In this document: positions 6,649 to 14,702 of the stretch, piece by piece
Layout: each line of letters starts with the position of its first letter
Numbering within the stretch: position 1 is the first letter of the stretch
Assembly (NCBI GenBank): GCA_964035575.1
Contig: OZ037918.1
Span: 1,177,614-1,241,613 of the forward strand
Length of the DNA: 64,000 bases
Reading direction: 5' to 3'
Source: Rhynchopus sp. YZ270_cl-10
Lineage: Eukaryota; Euglenozoa; Diplonemea; Diplonemida; Diplonemidae
Notes under the pieces: generated by a model
What the model saw: only the letters and a program-made list of their open reading frames with translations
What the model was told of the DNA's origin: nothing
Databases searched by the model: none
Program-made: the position numbers and the translations under genes

Positions 6649-6796
6649 AATGACCTAATGCAGAGTGCAGCGGAACAGGGGAGACAAATAAAGTTTCCTG
6701 TACCATGCAACACCCAAGACACTTTTGCACAAGTGAAGCAAAAACAAGCTCAGAAATAAAAAGCTCTTCAAAGGTTTTCCACCCAGACCCATTATT

Positions 6797-6915
6797 GGAT
6801 TCGGCCATACTCTGGTGAATACACCTCATCCCGCCTGATTTGAGAAGTTAAGCACCAGCAGGCCTGGATAGTACTGGCGTGGGTGACCAGCTGGGAAGTC
6901 CGGGTGCTTGAATCC
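6797..6915 (+). rRNA. 5S rRNA: 5S rRNA, copy 2
   Basis: Identical in length and, as read, in sequence to copy 1 (GGATTC...GAATCC, 119 nt, T run after). The preceding block from about 6731 repeats the one before copy 1, so gene and 5' flank were duplicated together. Confidence 0.97.
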
Positions 6916-6998
6916 TTTTTTCCTTATTTGTGGTGTAACACACAGAAGTTGGTTGAAAAGTGAACTGATAGTATTCAGCGCAAAGCATGATTATTGAA

Positions 6999-7070
6999 GG
7001 GTATATAGCTCAGTGGTAGAGCATTCGGCTGCAGTCCGAACGGTCCCTGGTTCGAACCCGGGTGTGCCCT
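6999..7070 (+). tRNA. tRNA-Cys-GCA: tRNA-Cys (GCA)
   Basis: Cloverleaf with acceptor GGGTATA/TGTGCCC, anticodon loop CTGCAGT (U33) and T-arm CCTGGTTCGAACCCGGG. Discriminator U73, typical of tRNA-Cys. First gene of the tRNA cluster, closely followed by a T run. Confidence 0.97.
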
Positions 7071-7164
7071 CTCTTTTTTGTTTCAAGATTTTCTGTGTGT
7101 TACTTTTCCCCTTTTGGTTTTGAATTTCATCCCCACCTTGTAAAGATTCGTTTAAGAAATGTAA

Positions 7165-7237
7165 GGGGGTTTAGCTCAAATGGTAGAGCGCTCGCTCAGC
7201 ATGCGAGAGGTAGAGGGATCGATACCCTCAATCTCCA
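7165..7237 (+). tRNA. tRNA-Ala-AGC: tRNA-Ala (AGC), C33
   Basis: Acceptor GGGGGTT/AATCTCC. Anticodon stem CTCGC/GCGAG closes loop TCAGCAT, so position 33 is C instead of the near-universal U. T-loop is ATCGATA rather than TTCGA-type. The G3-U70 pair, the alanine identity element, is present. Confidence 0.95.
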
Positions 7238-7328
7238 AACATTTTTTGGCTTGGAAACACTGTTGTGATATTTCCAGATCTCAATTCTTTTTGGTACCAA
7301 AGAAAAAGAAGGAAGCGACAGAATTGTA

Positions 7329-7400
7329 TCTCCTATGGTGTAGTGGTTAGCACTCGAGACTCTGAATCTCGCGACCGCGGTTCGAATCCGCGTAGGAGAA
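7329..7400 (+). tRNA. tRNA-Gln-CTG: tRNA-Gln (CTG)
   Basis: Acceptor TCTCCTA/TAGGAGA, anticodon loop CTCTGAA (U33), T-arm GCGGTTCGAATCCGC. Confidence 0.96.
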
Positions 7401-7493
7401 CTTTCCTTTTTCTCCGTTTCGTCCCTTGTTATTCTCCTCTGTGACTGGTTGAAACGCATTCCCACTTCCATATTCTTGTTGGCTTTTATTGAA

Positions 7494-7575
7494 GGCGAGA
7501 TGGCCGAGTGGTCTAAGGCGCCAGGTTAAGGCCCTGGTCCCTTCGGGGGCGTGGGTTCAAACCCCACTCTCGTCA
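7494..7575 (+). tRNA. tRNA-Leu-AAG: tRNA-Leu (AAG)
   Basis: 82-nt class II tRNA with a long variable arm (TCCCTTCGGGGGC). Anticodon loop TTAAGGC (U33). Acceptor GGCGAGA/TCTCGTC. Confidence 0.97.
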
Positions 7576-7664
7576 CTTGTTATTCTTTTTCATTTTCATT
7601 TTCAATCTATCCCTTTTGTTTTGTTTTCAAGATTGTGCAAAACACAAAAAGCACACTTGTCAGG

Positions 7665-7737
7665 TCCTCCTTGGCGCAGTCGGTAGCGCGTCAGGCTGTT
7701 AACCTGCAGGTCGTTGGTTCGAACCCAACAGGAGGAG
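7665..7737 (+). tRNA. tRNA-Asn-GTT: tRNA-Asn (GTT), copy 1
   Basis: Acceptor TCCTCCT/AGGAGGA, anticodon loop CTGTTAA (U33), T-arm GTTGGTTCGAACCCAAC. An identical gene lies at 15393. Confidence 0.96.
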
Positions 7738-7796
7738 ACTTTTTTCCCTTCTCAAACCATTTTCTGTTCTTTGCAAAAGTCATAAAAAACTGGGAA

Positions 7797-7878
7797 GGCG
7801 AGATGGCCGAGCGGTCTAAGGCGCCAGGTTTAGGCCCTGGTCTCTTCGGAGGCGTGGGTTCAAACCCCACTCTCGTCA
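7797..7878 (+). tRNA. tRNA-Leu-TAG: tRNA-Leu (TAG)
   Basis: Class II tRNA almost identical to the Leu-AAG gene 300 bp upstream. Anticodon loop TTTAGGC (U33). Arose by tandem duplication with anticodon change. Confidence 0.97.
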
Positions 7879-7942
7879 CGTTATTACCATTTTTCCGCAG
7901 AAAACCCACCTCTTGTGGAAAACAGTTCCGGTCATTATTGTA

Positions 7943-8015
7943 GCAGCTATCGTCTAGTGGTTAGGACGCTCGCCTCACACGCGAGAGATCGTCGGTTCAA
8001 TCCCGACTAGCTGTA
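7943..8015 (+). tRNA. tRNA-Val-CAC: tRNA-Val (CAC)
   Basis: Acceptor GCAGCTA/TAGCTGT with a G1-U72 pair. Anticodon loop CTCACAC (U33). T-arm GTCGGTTCAATCCCGAC. Confidence 0.95.
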
Positions 8016-8105
8016 ATTTCTTTTTGAACTTTCCTTCACATTTTCGTTCAATGCAACGATCGAAAAGATGTCCCCATGCAGATAATAGTTTTGCCTACTA
8101 TCAGA

Positions 8106-8177
8106 TCCGCTGTAGTATAGTGGTTAGAACAGCCGGCTCTCACCCGGCAGACCGGGGTTCAATTCCCCGCAGCGGAA
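8106..8177 (+). tRNA. tRNA-Glu-CTC: tRNA-Glu (CTC)
   Basis: Acceptor TCCGCTG/CAGCGGA, anticodon loop CTCTCAC (U33), T-arm CGGGGTTCAATTCCCCG. Confidence 0.97.
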
Positions 8178-8271
8178 AATACTTTTTTTTAGACCAAGTT
8201 TTGGAGAGAAGAATTTCTGACTTTTGAATATTAACGCCATCATGTAAATCTGGATGAAGAAAATAATCAGT

Positions 8272-8343
8272 GGCTTAGTGGTCTAGTGGCATGATTCTCG
8301 CTTCGGGTGCGAGAGGTCCAGGGTTCGATTCCCTGCTGAGCCC
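8272..8343 (+). tRNA. tRNA-Pro-CGG: tRNA-Pro (CGG)
   Basis: Acceptor GGCTTAG/CTGAGCC, anticodon loop TTCGGGT (U33), discriminator C. Differs from the Pro-TGG gene at 18660 essentially in the anticodon. Confidence 0.97.
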
Positions 8344-8557
8344 CTCTTTTTATTTAGGTAGTTTCTTGCTTGGGAATTGTTTAGAAAAATTATTTCCACA
8401 TCTTTTCGACCACCAAAATCCCAAGATGAGGAAGTTTGGAAAAGTGCATTTTTGTGAAAGTATTTTGCCATATCTTTGTTGTCACCAAAATCCCAAGATG
8501 GTGAGAGAATCTTGAAAAATCATTTTCCATATTTTCACTTCCCAGTGAAAAAGAGAA

Positions 8558-8630
8558 TACCCATGGTGGGGATCGAACCCACAATCTTTCGCTTAGGAAG
8601 CGAACGCCTTATCCATTGGGCTACACGGGC
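8558..8630 (-). tRNA. tRNA-Arg-CCT: tRNA-Arg (CCT)
   Basis: Acceptor GCCCGTG/CATGGGT with G1-U72. Anticodon loop TTCCTAA (U33). T-arm GTGGGTTCGATCCCCAC. Confidence 0.95.
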
Positions 8631-8738
8631 CTAATAGTTTTACCTTCTTTCCTTTTCTCTGGGGTGGTCAAATTTAGGACAAGAGACTTTTCTGCATGAC
8701 CACCCCCCACAATGATTCTTTGGTTTAAATGAATGTGA

Positions 8739-8811
8739 GCCTCCCTAGCTCAGTCGGTAGAGCGCAAGGCCCTTAACCTTGTGGTCGCGGGTTCGAGCCC
8801 CGCGGGAGGTG
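8739..8811 (+). tRNA. tRNA-Lys-CTT: tRNA-Lys (CTT), copy 1, C33
   Basis: Acceptor GCCTCCC/GGGAGGT. Anticodon stem CAAGG/CCTTG closes loop CCCTTAA, so position 33 is C. T-arm GCGGGTTCGAGCCCCGC. A second gene with the same loop is at 16027. Confidence 0.95.
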
Positions 8812-9121
8812 CTTTTCTTTTTGAATGTTTACGATTTTGCAGGTTTCTGAGATTTTGAGGCAAATGAAAACCAAAAAATATTTCCTCCACTTGATCTCAG
8901 TTCTGTTTCGTTGGCAAGTTGAGAGTGGAATTTGGGTGAAAATATGTGTTTTCCGAACCAACACAGGACTCCCACCGACCGGTGTAGGTTTTGCGTTCAA
9001 CCAGGTGTGAACTGCTTCCACTCGCGAAAAGTGCCAGACCCTTTTGCTGGGGATAGCACGTTTCAGCCCCACAACTTATCTCCTTTCTGGGCATGTCCAG
9101 TGTGCTCAGCTGCCGCTTCTT
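8812..9121. other. Spacer
   Basis: No gene seen. The last ~45 bp (ending TGCCGCTTCTT) recur imperfectly just to the right of the repeat element at 9122-9528. Confidence 0.4.
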
Positions 9122-9528
9122 GGCGACTCACCAGTACAGAATGGTGGAATCCAGCACAGAATGGAATGGCTGGGAAATCCTTAGCAATCCATAATTCAGA
9201 TGGAAAAACTCCTGACCTGGCTATTGAATTTTCGGATCATTTTCTCAGTCACAATGCAAGCACAGAATGGAAACCAAAACCAAGCACAGAATGGAACACG
9301 GCTATAAGACTCCAGCCATTCCATTCTGTGCTGGTTTTTCGTTTCCATTCTGTGCTTGCATTGTGACTGAGAAAATGATCTGAAAATTCAATACCCGGGT
9401 CAGGAGTTTTTTTTTCCACTCCTAACAAATCCTTACAGTAAGCCTATAAGTCTCCAGCCATTCCATTCTGTGCTGGTTTTTGGAGCCCATTCTGTGAGCA
9501 CTCGCTCGGGCCTGTACTGGAGTACGGC
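9122..9528. mobile_element. Short inverted-repeat element (CCAGTACAG family), non-autonomous
   Basis: About 407 bp. The left end GGCGACTCACCAGTACAG and right end CTGTACTGGAG... match the two ends of the larger element inside tRNA-Pro (13289-15251), in opposite orientation. It holds repeated CCATTCTGTGCTGG and CCAGCACAGAATGG words and a long inverted repeat (about 9204-9270 with 9349-9412). No transposase and no clean target duplication; a ~45-bp imperfect direct repeat flanks it. Confidence 0.65.
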
Positions 9529-9626
9529 CAGGCCATCTCCCTTCTGCGTTCCTGCCTGTCACATCCAGTGCTCAGTTGCTGCTTCTTCAGCACAACCACA
9601 TCACATCACATCACCAAAAAATAGAA

Positions 9627-9698
9627 AGGCAACTGGGGGGATCGAACCCCCGACCCTTGGTTTACAAGACCAATGCTCTGCCACTGAGCTAAATCGCC
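9627..9698 (-). tRNA. tRNA-Thr-TGT: tRNA-Thr (TGT)
   Basis: Acceptor GGCGATT/AGTTGCC, anticodon loop CTTGTAA. U33 is kept here, unlike the other two threonine tRNAs. T-arm GGGGGTTCGATCCCCCC. Confidence 0.95.
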
Positions 9699-9780
9699 GC
9701 TGATTAAGATGCTTTTGCTGTTTCTCCTGCGAAGAAGTTTTTCAAGACAACACAGAAAGGAAAGTGTGTAAAAAAAGAAA

Positions 9781-9851
9781 TGACCCTAGACGGAATCGAA
9801 CCGCCGTTGATGGATTTGGAATCCATAGTGCTACCGCTACACCATAGGGCC
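9781..9851 (-). tRNA. tRNA-Trp-CCA: tRNA-Trp (CCA)
   Basis: Acceptor GGCCCTA/TAGGGTC, anticodon loop TTCCAAA (U33), T-arm GGCGGTTCGATTCCGTC. In kinetoplastids this tRNA is edited in the mitochondrion to read UGA; whether that applies here cannot be seen. Confidence 0.95.
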
Positions 9852-9936
9852 CATGATTTAGGGCTTCAATGCGTTTAGCATGAAGGTGGAAATTTTGCTG
9901 AAAATCCCACACAAAGGAAAAAGACACACAAAAAAG

Positions 9937-10009
9937 TGCGAGGTGCCAGGATCGAACTGACGACCTTAGGATTATGGGACCTACGCGCTCCCGACTGCGC
10001 CAACCTCGC
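9937..10009 (-). tRNA. tRNA-eMet-CAT: Elongator tRNA-Met (CAT), C33
   Basis: Acceptor GCGAGGT/ACCTCGC. Anticodon stem TAGGT/TCCTA with the usual 31-39 U-U mismatch and loop CCCATAA, so position 33 is C. It lacks the initiator hallmarks seen in the gene at 19525, hence elongator. Confidence 0.93.
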
Positions 10010-10133
10010 CTTGATATTATCGTATCATTAAGAAATACATGGGGTGCAAATTTCTACAGGTTTGTGTGGCAAAAAAATTTTTTTGAGCCAAAAAATTTTA
10101 TGGGCTTCTGTGAAAACAATGACAGTTGTAGAA

Positions 10134-10217
10134 CCTCTCGTAGCTCAATTGGTAGAGCGCTCGACTGTAGAATACTCGGTTATCGAGCGGTCGCTGGTTC
10201 GATTCCGGCCGAGAGGA
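10134..10217 (+). tRNA. tRNA-Tyr-GTA: tRNA-Tyr (GTA) with 11-nt intron
   Basis: Acceptor CCTCTCG/CGAGAGG. Anticodon stem CTCGA/TCGAG encloses 18 nt: CTGTAG, an 11-nt intron at 10171-10181 (AATACTCGGTT), then A. Removing it leaves a normal 7-nt loop with GTA and U33. It is the only intron-containing tRNA in the cluster. Trypanosomatid tRNA-Tyr also has an 11-nt intron at this site. Confidence 0.95.
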
Positions 10218-10295
10218 TTTTTTTTCGTTTTCGTGTTCCAGATTATTTTCTGCAAACAGATGACTGCCTAAAAACAAAGAACGGTGAGAATTACA

Positions 10296-10377
10296 GCAGT
10301 CGTATCCAAGTGGTTACGGAGGTGGACTAGAAATCCATTGGGCTCTGCCCGCGCAGGTTCAAGTCCTGCCGACTGCG
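10296..10377 (+). tRNA. tRNA-Ser-AGA: tRNA-Ser (AGA)
   Basis: 82-nt class II tRNA. Anticodon loop CTAGAAA (U33), long variable arm GGGCTCTGCCC, acceptor GCAGTCG/CGACTGC, discriminator G as usual for serine. Confidence 0.97.
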
Positions 10378-10476
10378 ATTCATTTTTTTGTTCACAAATT
10401 TTCATGCATTTTCGTCATTTCTGTGCTCATTTTAGACCATTTTAATCCGCGAAAATAAATCAGAGTGAAGATTGTA

Positions 10477-10548
10477 TCCTCGGTAGTATAGAGGTCAGTA
10501 TTTCCGCCTGTCACGCGGAAGACCCGGGTTCAATTCCCGGCCGGGGAA
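10477..10548 (+). tRNA. tRNA-Asp-GTC: tRNA-Asp (GTC), copy 1
   Basis: Acceptor TCCTCGG/CCGGGGA, anticodon loop CTGTCAC (U33), T-arm CCGGGTTCAATTCCCGG. A second gene is on the other strand at 19026. Confidence 0.97.
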
Positions 10549-10610
10549 TTCTTTTTTGTACAGGGCTCCCACTCATTGTTTCGTTTCTTTTCTGATGAAA
10601 ATCAAATCAG

Positions 10611-10683
10611 GCCCCGTTGGCGCAATGGATAGCGCGTTGGACTTCGAATCCAAAGGTTGCGGGTTCGAGTCCCGCACGGGGTT
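10611..10683 (+). tRNA. tRNA-Arg-TCG: tRNA-Arg (TCG)
   Basis: Acceptor GCCCCGT/ACGGGGT, anticodon loop CTTCGAA (U33), T-arm GCGGGTTCGAGTCCCGC. Confidence 0.95.
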
Positions 10684-10971
10684 AACTTTTTGAACATTGT
10701 TTTTTTGAACTTTTTTGAAAACACAAAAAAGTGAGAGGTTGGTGTCAAATGAATTACAGTGACAAGTTACAGTCACAACAGATAAAAACATTGGGTCCAG
10801 TGGGAAGGGGTCACCCCGGGATTTTGGATTTTTTGGTAGTCAACCCACCCATAAGAACCTTGAAAAATTTTTGAAGGAAAAACTTGAAAACTGGAAATTC
10901 TTTGAAAAGCTGACATTTCAGAAAAAATTTTCTGAACATGAAAATTTTGCTTCCCCCTTTAAAAAAAGAAC

Positions 10972-11043
10972 TGCACTTACCGGGAGTCGAACCCGGGCCG
11001 CTCGCTTGGAAGGCGAGAATACTAACCGTTATACCATAAGTGC
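10972..11043 (-). tRNA. tRNA-Gly-TCC: tRNA-Gly (TCC)
   Basis: Acceptor GCACTTA/TAAGTGC, anticodon loop CTTCCAA (U33), T-arm CCGGGTTCGACTCCCGG. Confidence 0.97.
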
Positions 11044-11132
11044 TGTTACTTTCATGCAAAGTGTTTTCTTTGTGAGGGGCGATTTCAAAATGAAAATAAT
11101 TTCAAATTCTTCAAATTGCCTAAAAAAAGAAG

Positions 11133-11204
11133 CAACCGTGGCAGGACTCGAACCTGCAACCGCCTGATCCGTGGTCAGGCGCTCTTCCATTGAGCCACAC
11201 GGTC
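11133..11204 (-). tRNA. tRNA-Arg-ACG: tRNA-Arg (ACG), C33
   Basis: Acceptor GACCGTG/CACGGTT. Anticodon stem CCTGA/TCAGG closes loop CCACGGA, identical to the usual eukaryotic Arg-ACG loop except C for U at 33. T-arm GCAGGTTCGAGTCCTGC fixes the strand. Confidence 0.94.
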
Positions 11205-11292
11205 CATGTCTTTAGGCAATAGTATTTTTTATGTGGCCTGCATATTTTTGGAGTTGAAAAAAAATTTAGACGGTTGATTGTACAGCTAAAAA

Positions 11293-11364
11293 AGCGGTTA
11301 CCGAGAATTGAACTCGGGTCTCCCGTGCCACAAACGGGTGTTCTAACCACTAAACCATAACCGC
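11293..11364 (-). tRNA. tRNA-His-GTG: tRNA-His (GTG)
   Basis: Acceptor GCGGTTA/TAACCGC, anticodon loop TTGTGGC (U33), T-arm CCGAGTTCAATTCTCGG. Confidence 0.96.
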
Positions 11365-11480
11365 TTGAATATTCCCACTTATTGGGATCTCAGAAAGGGT
11401 TTTATTTCGAGGGATATTGTGAAATATTTTTCAACCATGCAACGAGCGGCAACTCGAGCACAATTTCGACTAATATCGTA

Positions 11481-11551
11481 GCGTAATTGGTCTAGTGGTA
11501 GAATGGCCCCCCGCCACGGGGTCGGCCCGGGTTCGATTCCCGGATTACGCA
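11481..11551 (+). tRNA. tRNA-Gly-GCC: tRNA-Gly (GCC), C33
   Basis: Aligns base for base with the usual eukaryotic Gly-GCC layout: acceptor GCGTAAT/ATTACGC and anticodon loop CCGCCAC where CTGCCAC is usual, so position 33 is C. T-arm CGGGTTCGATTCCCG. Confidence 0.94.
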
Positions 11552-11735
11552 CTCTCTTTTTGCGATTGGAAAAAGCAAAACAATATGGTTTCGGACGGTT
11601 TCAGGTCGGTCACAAACTCGTTCAAAACGAAAAAGTGGAAATGATGTGTACTCTTTCTTGCGTAAGGATTCTTAGTGGAGAAATTTTTTTTTTGTCTGAT
11701 GCGGGTTTTTGCTCGACATGGTAAGTCAGTTCAGT

Positions 11736-12065
11736 CACAACTTCCGTCACAATCGAAAAAAAATTTGATGATCATGTTTATAAACCCATGCTGACTTACA
11801 TGTGTATTTATTCACAAAAATCCCAGTTCATAAACATGTAAGTCAGTATGGCCACATGTTTTTGGCTTGACTTACGTGTTTATGAAAAACCTGACTTACA
11901 TGTTTATTTGTTCACAAAATTCCCTGGGTTAATAACCATGTAAGTCAGGTTTTTCATAACCATGTAAGTCAGGTTAGGACTACAACAGGTTCATAAACCC
12001 AACCTGACTTACATGTTTATTTCTTCACAAAATTCCCAGTAAATAAACATGTAAGTCAGTATGGC
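11736..12065. repeat. Cluster of inverted CATGTAAGTCAG repeats
   Basis: About eight copies of a word like AAACATGTAAGTCAG and its reverse complement CTGACTTACATGTTT, alternating on both strands and separated by TTCACAAAAATTCCC-type spacers. The pairs could form nested hairpins. No coding capacity. Duplicate at 43059-43388. Confidence 0.75.
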
Positions 12066-12111
12066 CGGTGCGCTGGTCAGAGGTAATATGATCATCAGGT
12101 TTGCGGGCCGA

Positions 12112-12360
12112 CCCCCTGTGCGCCCGATTAGGAATCCCCCTGTGCGCCCGGTTAGCTTTACCCCCCTGTGCGCCCGATTAGGAATATCCCCCTGTGCGCC
12201 CGATAAGCTTACCCCCCTGTGCGCCCGATTAGGAACCCCCCTGTGCGCCCGATTAGCTTACCCCCCTGTGCGCCCGATTAGGGACCCCCCTGTGCGCCCG
12301 GTTAGCTTTACCCCCCTGTGCGCCCGATTAGGAATATCCCCCTGTGCGCCCGATTAGGAA
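12112..12360. repeat. CTGTGCGCCCG minisatellite
   Basis: Ten copies of CCCCCTGTGCGCCCGATTAG-like units of 22-28 bp, alternating GGAAT and CTTTAC tails. It is the most GC-rich segment of the cluster. The reverse complement word GGGCGCACAG recurs at 17955-18041. Duplicate at 43435-43683. Confidence 0.85.
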
Positions 12361-12856
12361 CCACTCTGTGCACCTACCTAGTCACTGTGACCAGGTGCCC
12401 CTACTAATATGCCTTACCAATATGGCCTGGGCTGTGGTATGTCGGGTGTACTACATGCTGGGACCTAAAGAGGAACCACATGCTGGAACACGGCTTTAAG
12501 CCCCCACCCATTTCAGCTGTGGTTCCTACTGTGCCCAGTCACTGTGACCAGGTGCCTGGTCAGATCTGACCAGGTACCCTTACTAATATGCCTGACCAAT
12601 ATGGCCAGGGGTGGTATGTCGGGTGCACAAGGGAGTTTCACGATGGGTTATCTTATGCACAGGTACAGTGGATGTAGAAAACCCACAAACCCATTGTGTG
12701 TGGGTTTTCTGGCATAGGACTGTATGGAAAGTGCACGGGTCCACCACAGTACAACCAGTCATGCACCAAGGGACACTGGCTGTTTTATCAATTTTTGAAC
12801 TTTTTTAGACACTGCCAAACCTTCTCCATAATCTGAGATCTTGGGAAACAAGATAA
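12361..12856. repeat. Spacer with direct repeats and hairpins
   Basis: A ~75-bp block (CAGTCACTGTGACCAGGTGC... to GGTATGTCGGGTG) occurs twice, near 12379-12451 and 12537-12623. Between them is an inverted repeat of GGAACCACA/TGTGGTTCC. A strong hairpin AGAAAACCCACA/TGTGGGTTTTCT sits at about 12676-12711. No gene seen. Confidence 0.6.
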
Positions 12857-12928
12857 GCTCGCGTGGCGCAATGGAAGCGCGTCGGTTCCCGACGCCGGAG
12901 GTTGCGGGTTCGATCCCCGCCGCGAGTA
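12857..12928 (+). tRNA. tRNA-Arg-CCG: tRNA-Arg (CCG), C33
   Basis: Acceptor GCTCGCG/CGCGAGT, D-stem GCGC/GCGC. Anticodon stem TCGGT/GCCGG with two wobble pairs closes loop TCCCGAC, giving CCG with C at 33. T-arm GCGGGTTCGATCCCCGC. The spacing of the D-arm and the 5-nt variable loop support this alignment. Confidence 0.88.
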
Positions 12929-13065
12929 CTTTTTGTTCATTCCAAAATATTTTTAGATTTCCTCCTTCTCAGAGATTTCTTGTCACAAAACTTTGCCAAA
13001 TTGAAAATTCAGAAATATGAAAATATCAAAAAACAGCTCCGAAATTTGAAAGCAATCAAAAAGGA

Positions 13066-13137
13066 TTCCCCCTCCGGGGTTTGAACCCGGGTCGCCTGGG
13101 TGAAAGCCAGGTATACTAACCACTGTACTAAAGGGGA
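13066..13137 (-). tRNA. tRNA-Glu-TTC: tRNA-Glu (TTC)
   Basis: Acceptor TCCCCTT/AGGGGGA, anticodon loop CTTTCAC (U33), T-arm CCGGGTTCAAACCCCGG. Confidence 0.95.
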
Positions 13138-13234
13138 GGTGATACTTAGGCACAATCCAAAAAGGGTACTTTTGTGCAAGGAACACGGAATTTCAAACGA
13201 AAAAATAAATAAAAATGAAAATCCAAAAAGACAA

Positions 13235-13288
13235 GGGCTCGGCGGGGAATTGAACCCCGGACCTCTCGCACCCTAAGCGAGAATCATG
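13235..13288 (-). pseudogene. tRNA-Pro-AGG: tRNA-Pro (AGG), 3' part, split by insertion
   Basis: On the minus strand it reads CATGATTCTCGC, anticodon loop TTAGGGT, T-arm CGGGGTTCAATTCCCCG, acceptor CCGAGCC and discriminator C. The 5' part is missing here and lies at 15252-15278. Joined with one 9-bp duplicate removed, the two parts give exactly 72 nt, as in the intact proline genes at 8272 and 18660. As it stands the gene has no acceptor 5' strand or D-arm. Confidence 0.9.
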
Positions 13289-13562
13289 GCCATCCTCCAG
13301 TACAGGCCCGCAAAATTTGGCACAGAATGGGCCCAAAAAAACCAGCACAGAATGGAAACGAAAAACCAGCACAGAATGGAATAGCCGGAGCCTAATAGCC
13401 GTGTTCCATTCTGTGCTGGCTTTTCGTTTCCATTCTGTGCTGGTTTTTCAGAAAATTTTTGATTTCCATTCTGTACTGGCTTTTCGTTTCCATTCTGTGC
13501 TGGCATTTTGACTGAGAAAATGATCCGAAATTCAATACCCGGGTCAGGAGTTTTTTTTCCTC

Positions 13563-14496
13563 TCCTAACAAATCCTTAAGGAAAAGTGAATTATGGATTG
13601 CTCAGGATTCCGCAGCCATTCCATTCTGTGCTGGTGTTTCAAAAAAGTACACTTTTTCGTTACGAACCAAAAAGTGCACTTTTCTGAAACACCAGCACAG
13701 AATGGAATAGCTGGGGAATCCTTAGCAATCCATAATTCACTTTTCCCCTAACAAATCCTTAAGGAAAAGTGAATTATGGATTGCTCAGGATTCCGCAGCC
13801 ATTCCATTCTGTGCTGGTGTTTCAAAAAAGTACACTTTTTCGTTACGAACCAAAAAGTGCACTTTTCTGAAACACCAGCACAGAATGGAATAGCTGGGGA
13901 ATCCTTAGCAATCCATAATTCACTTTTCCCCTAACAAATCCTTAAGGAAAAGTGAATTATGGATTGCTCAGGATTCCGCAGCCATTCCATTCTGTGCTGG
14001 TGTTTCAAAAAAGTACACTTTTTCGTTACGAACCAAAAAGTGCACTTTTCTGAAACACCAGCACAGAATGGAATAGCTGGGGAATCCTTAGCAATCCATA
14101 ATTCACTTTTCCCCTAACAAATCCTTAAGGAAAAGTGAATTATGGATCCTTAAGGATTCCCCAGCCATTCCATTCTGTGCTGGTGTTTCAAAAAAGTGCA
14201 CTTTTTCGTTACGAACCAAAAAGTGCACTTTTCTGAAACACCAGCACAGAATGGAATAGCTGGGGAATCCTTAGCAATCCATAATTCACTTTTCCCCTAA
14301 CAAATCCTTAAGGAAAAGTGAATTATGGATCCTTAAGGATTCCCCAGCCATTCCATTCTGTGCTGGTGATTCAGAAAAGTGCACTTTTTTGGTTCGAAAC
14401 GAAAAAGTGCACTTTTCTGAAACACCAGCACAGAATGGAATGGCTGGGAAATCCTTAGCAATCCATAATTCACTTTTCCTTAAGGATTTGTTAGGG
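13563..14496. repeat. 183-bp palindromic tandem repeat, 5 units
   Basis: Units of about 183 bp begin with CCTAACAAATCCTTAAGG. Each is itself nearly palindromic: CCATTCCATTCTGTGCTGGT... is mirrored by ...ACCAGCACAGAATGG around a centre of AGTGCACTTTTT words. There are two subtypes, with GGATTGCTCAGG or GGATCCTTAAGG. Unit 2 of the macro-repeat has seven units (44886-46185), which explains the 366-bp length difference. Confidence 0.92.
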
Positions 14497-14510
14497 GAAA
14501 CAAAAACTGC

Positions 14511-14702
14511 TGCTTCTGGGGTTTGAACCTCCGACCACTGGGAAAATAGAATGTGAACAACCCTTGTGGTGCCCACTTGGATGCTTCGTCAGCAATAAGG
14601 ATTTCCATTAAAGTAGAGAGAGTGTCCTAGTGGTTACCACACAGGTTCCGCACACTACATATTACTACTGGTCGGAGGTTCAAACCCCAGAGGGTGCAGT
14701 TT
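14511..14702. pseudogene. Inverted pair of tRNA-like fragments
   Basis: The word GGTCGGAGGTTCAAACCCCAGA, a T-arm-like sequence, occurs on the plus strand near 14673-14694 and inverted near 14515-14537. The plus-strand part has a D-arm-like CCTAGTGGTTA 50 bp upstream, but no proper anticodon stem or acceptor. Probably tRNA remnants captured in the element. Duplicate at 46200-46391. Confidence 0.45.

Larger units (their letters stand above)
6160..6796. other. Spacer between 5S copies, with decayed transposon pieces
   Basis: Starts with an orphan -24 element (6205-6241) that is not followed by a recognisable RNA. The rest translates in pieces into transposase-like peptides (see the entry at 6490). 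It ends with the ~45-bp block also found upstream of 5S copy 1. Confidence 0.5.

Noticed and set aside
14616-14702. Selenocysteine or other intact tRNA
   Set aside because: No 7-9-bp acceptor, no anticodon stem, and the T-stem is mostly mismatched.
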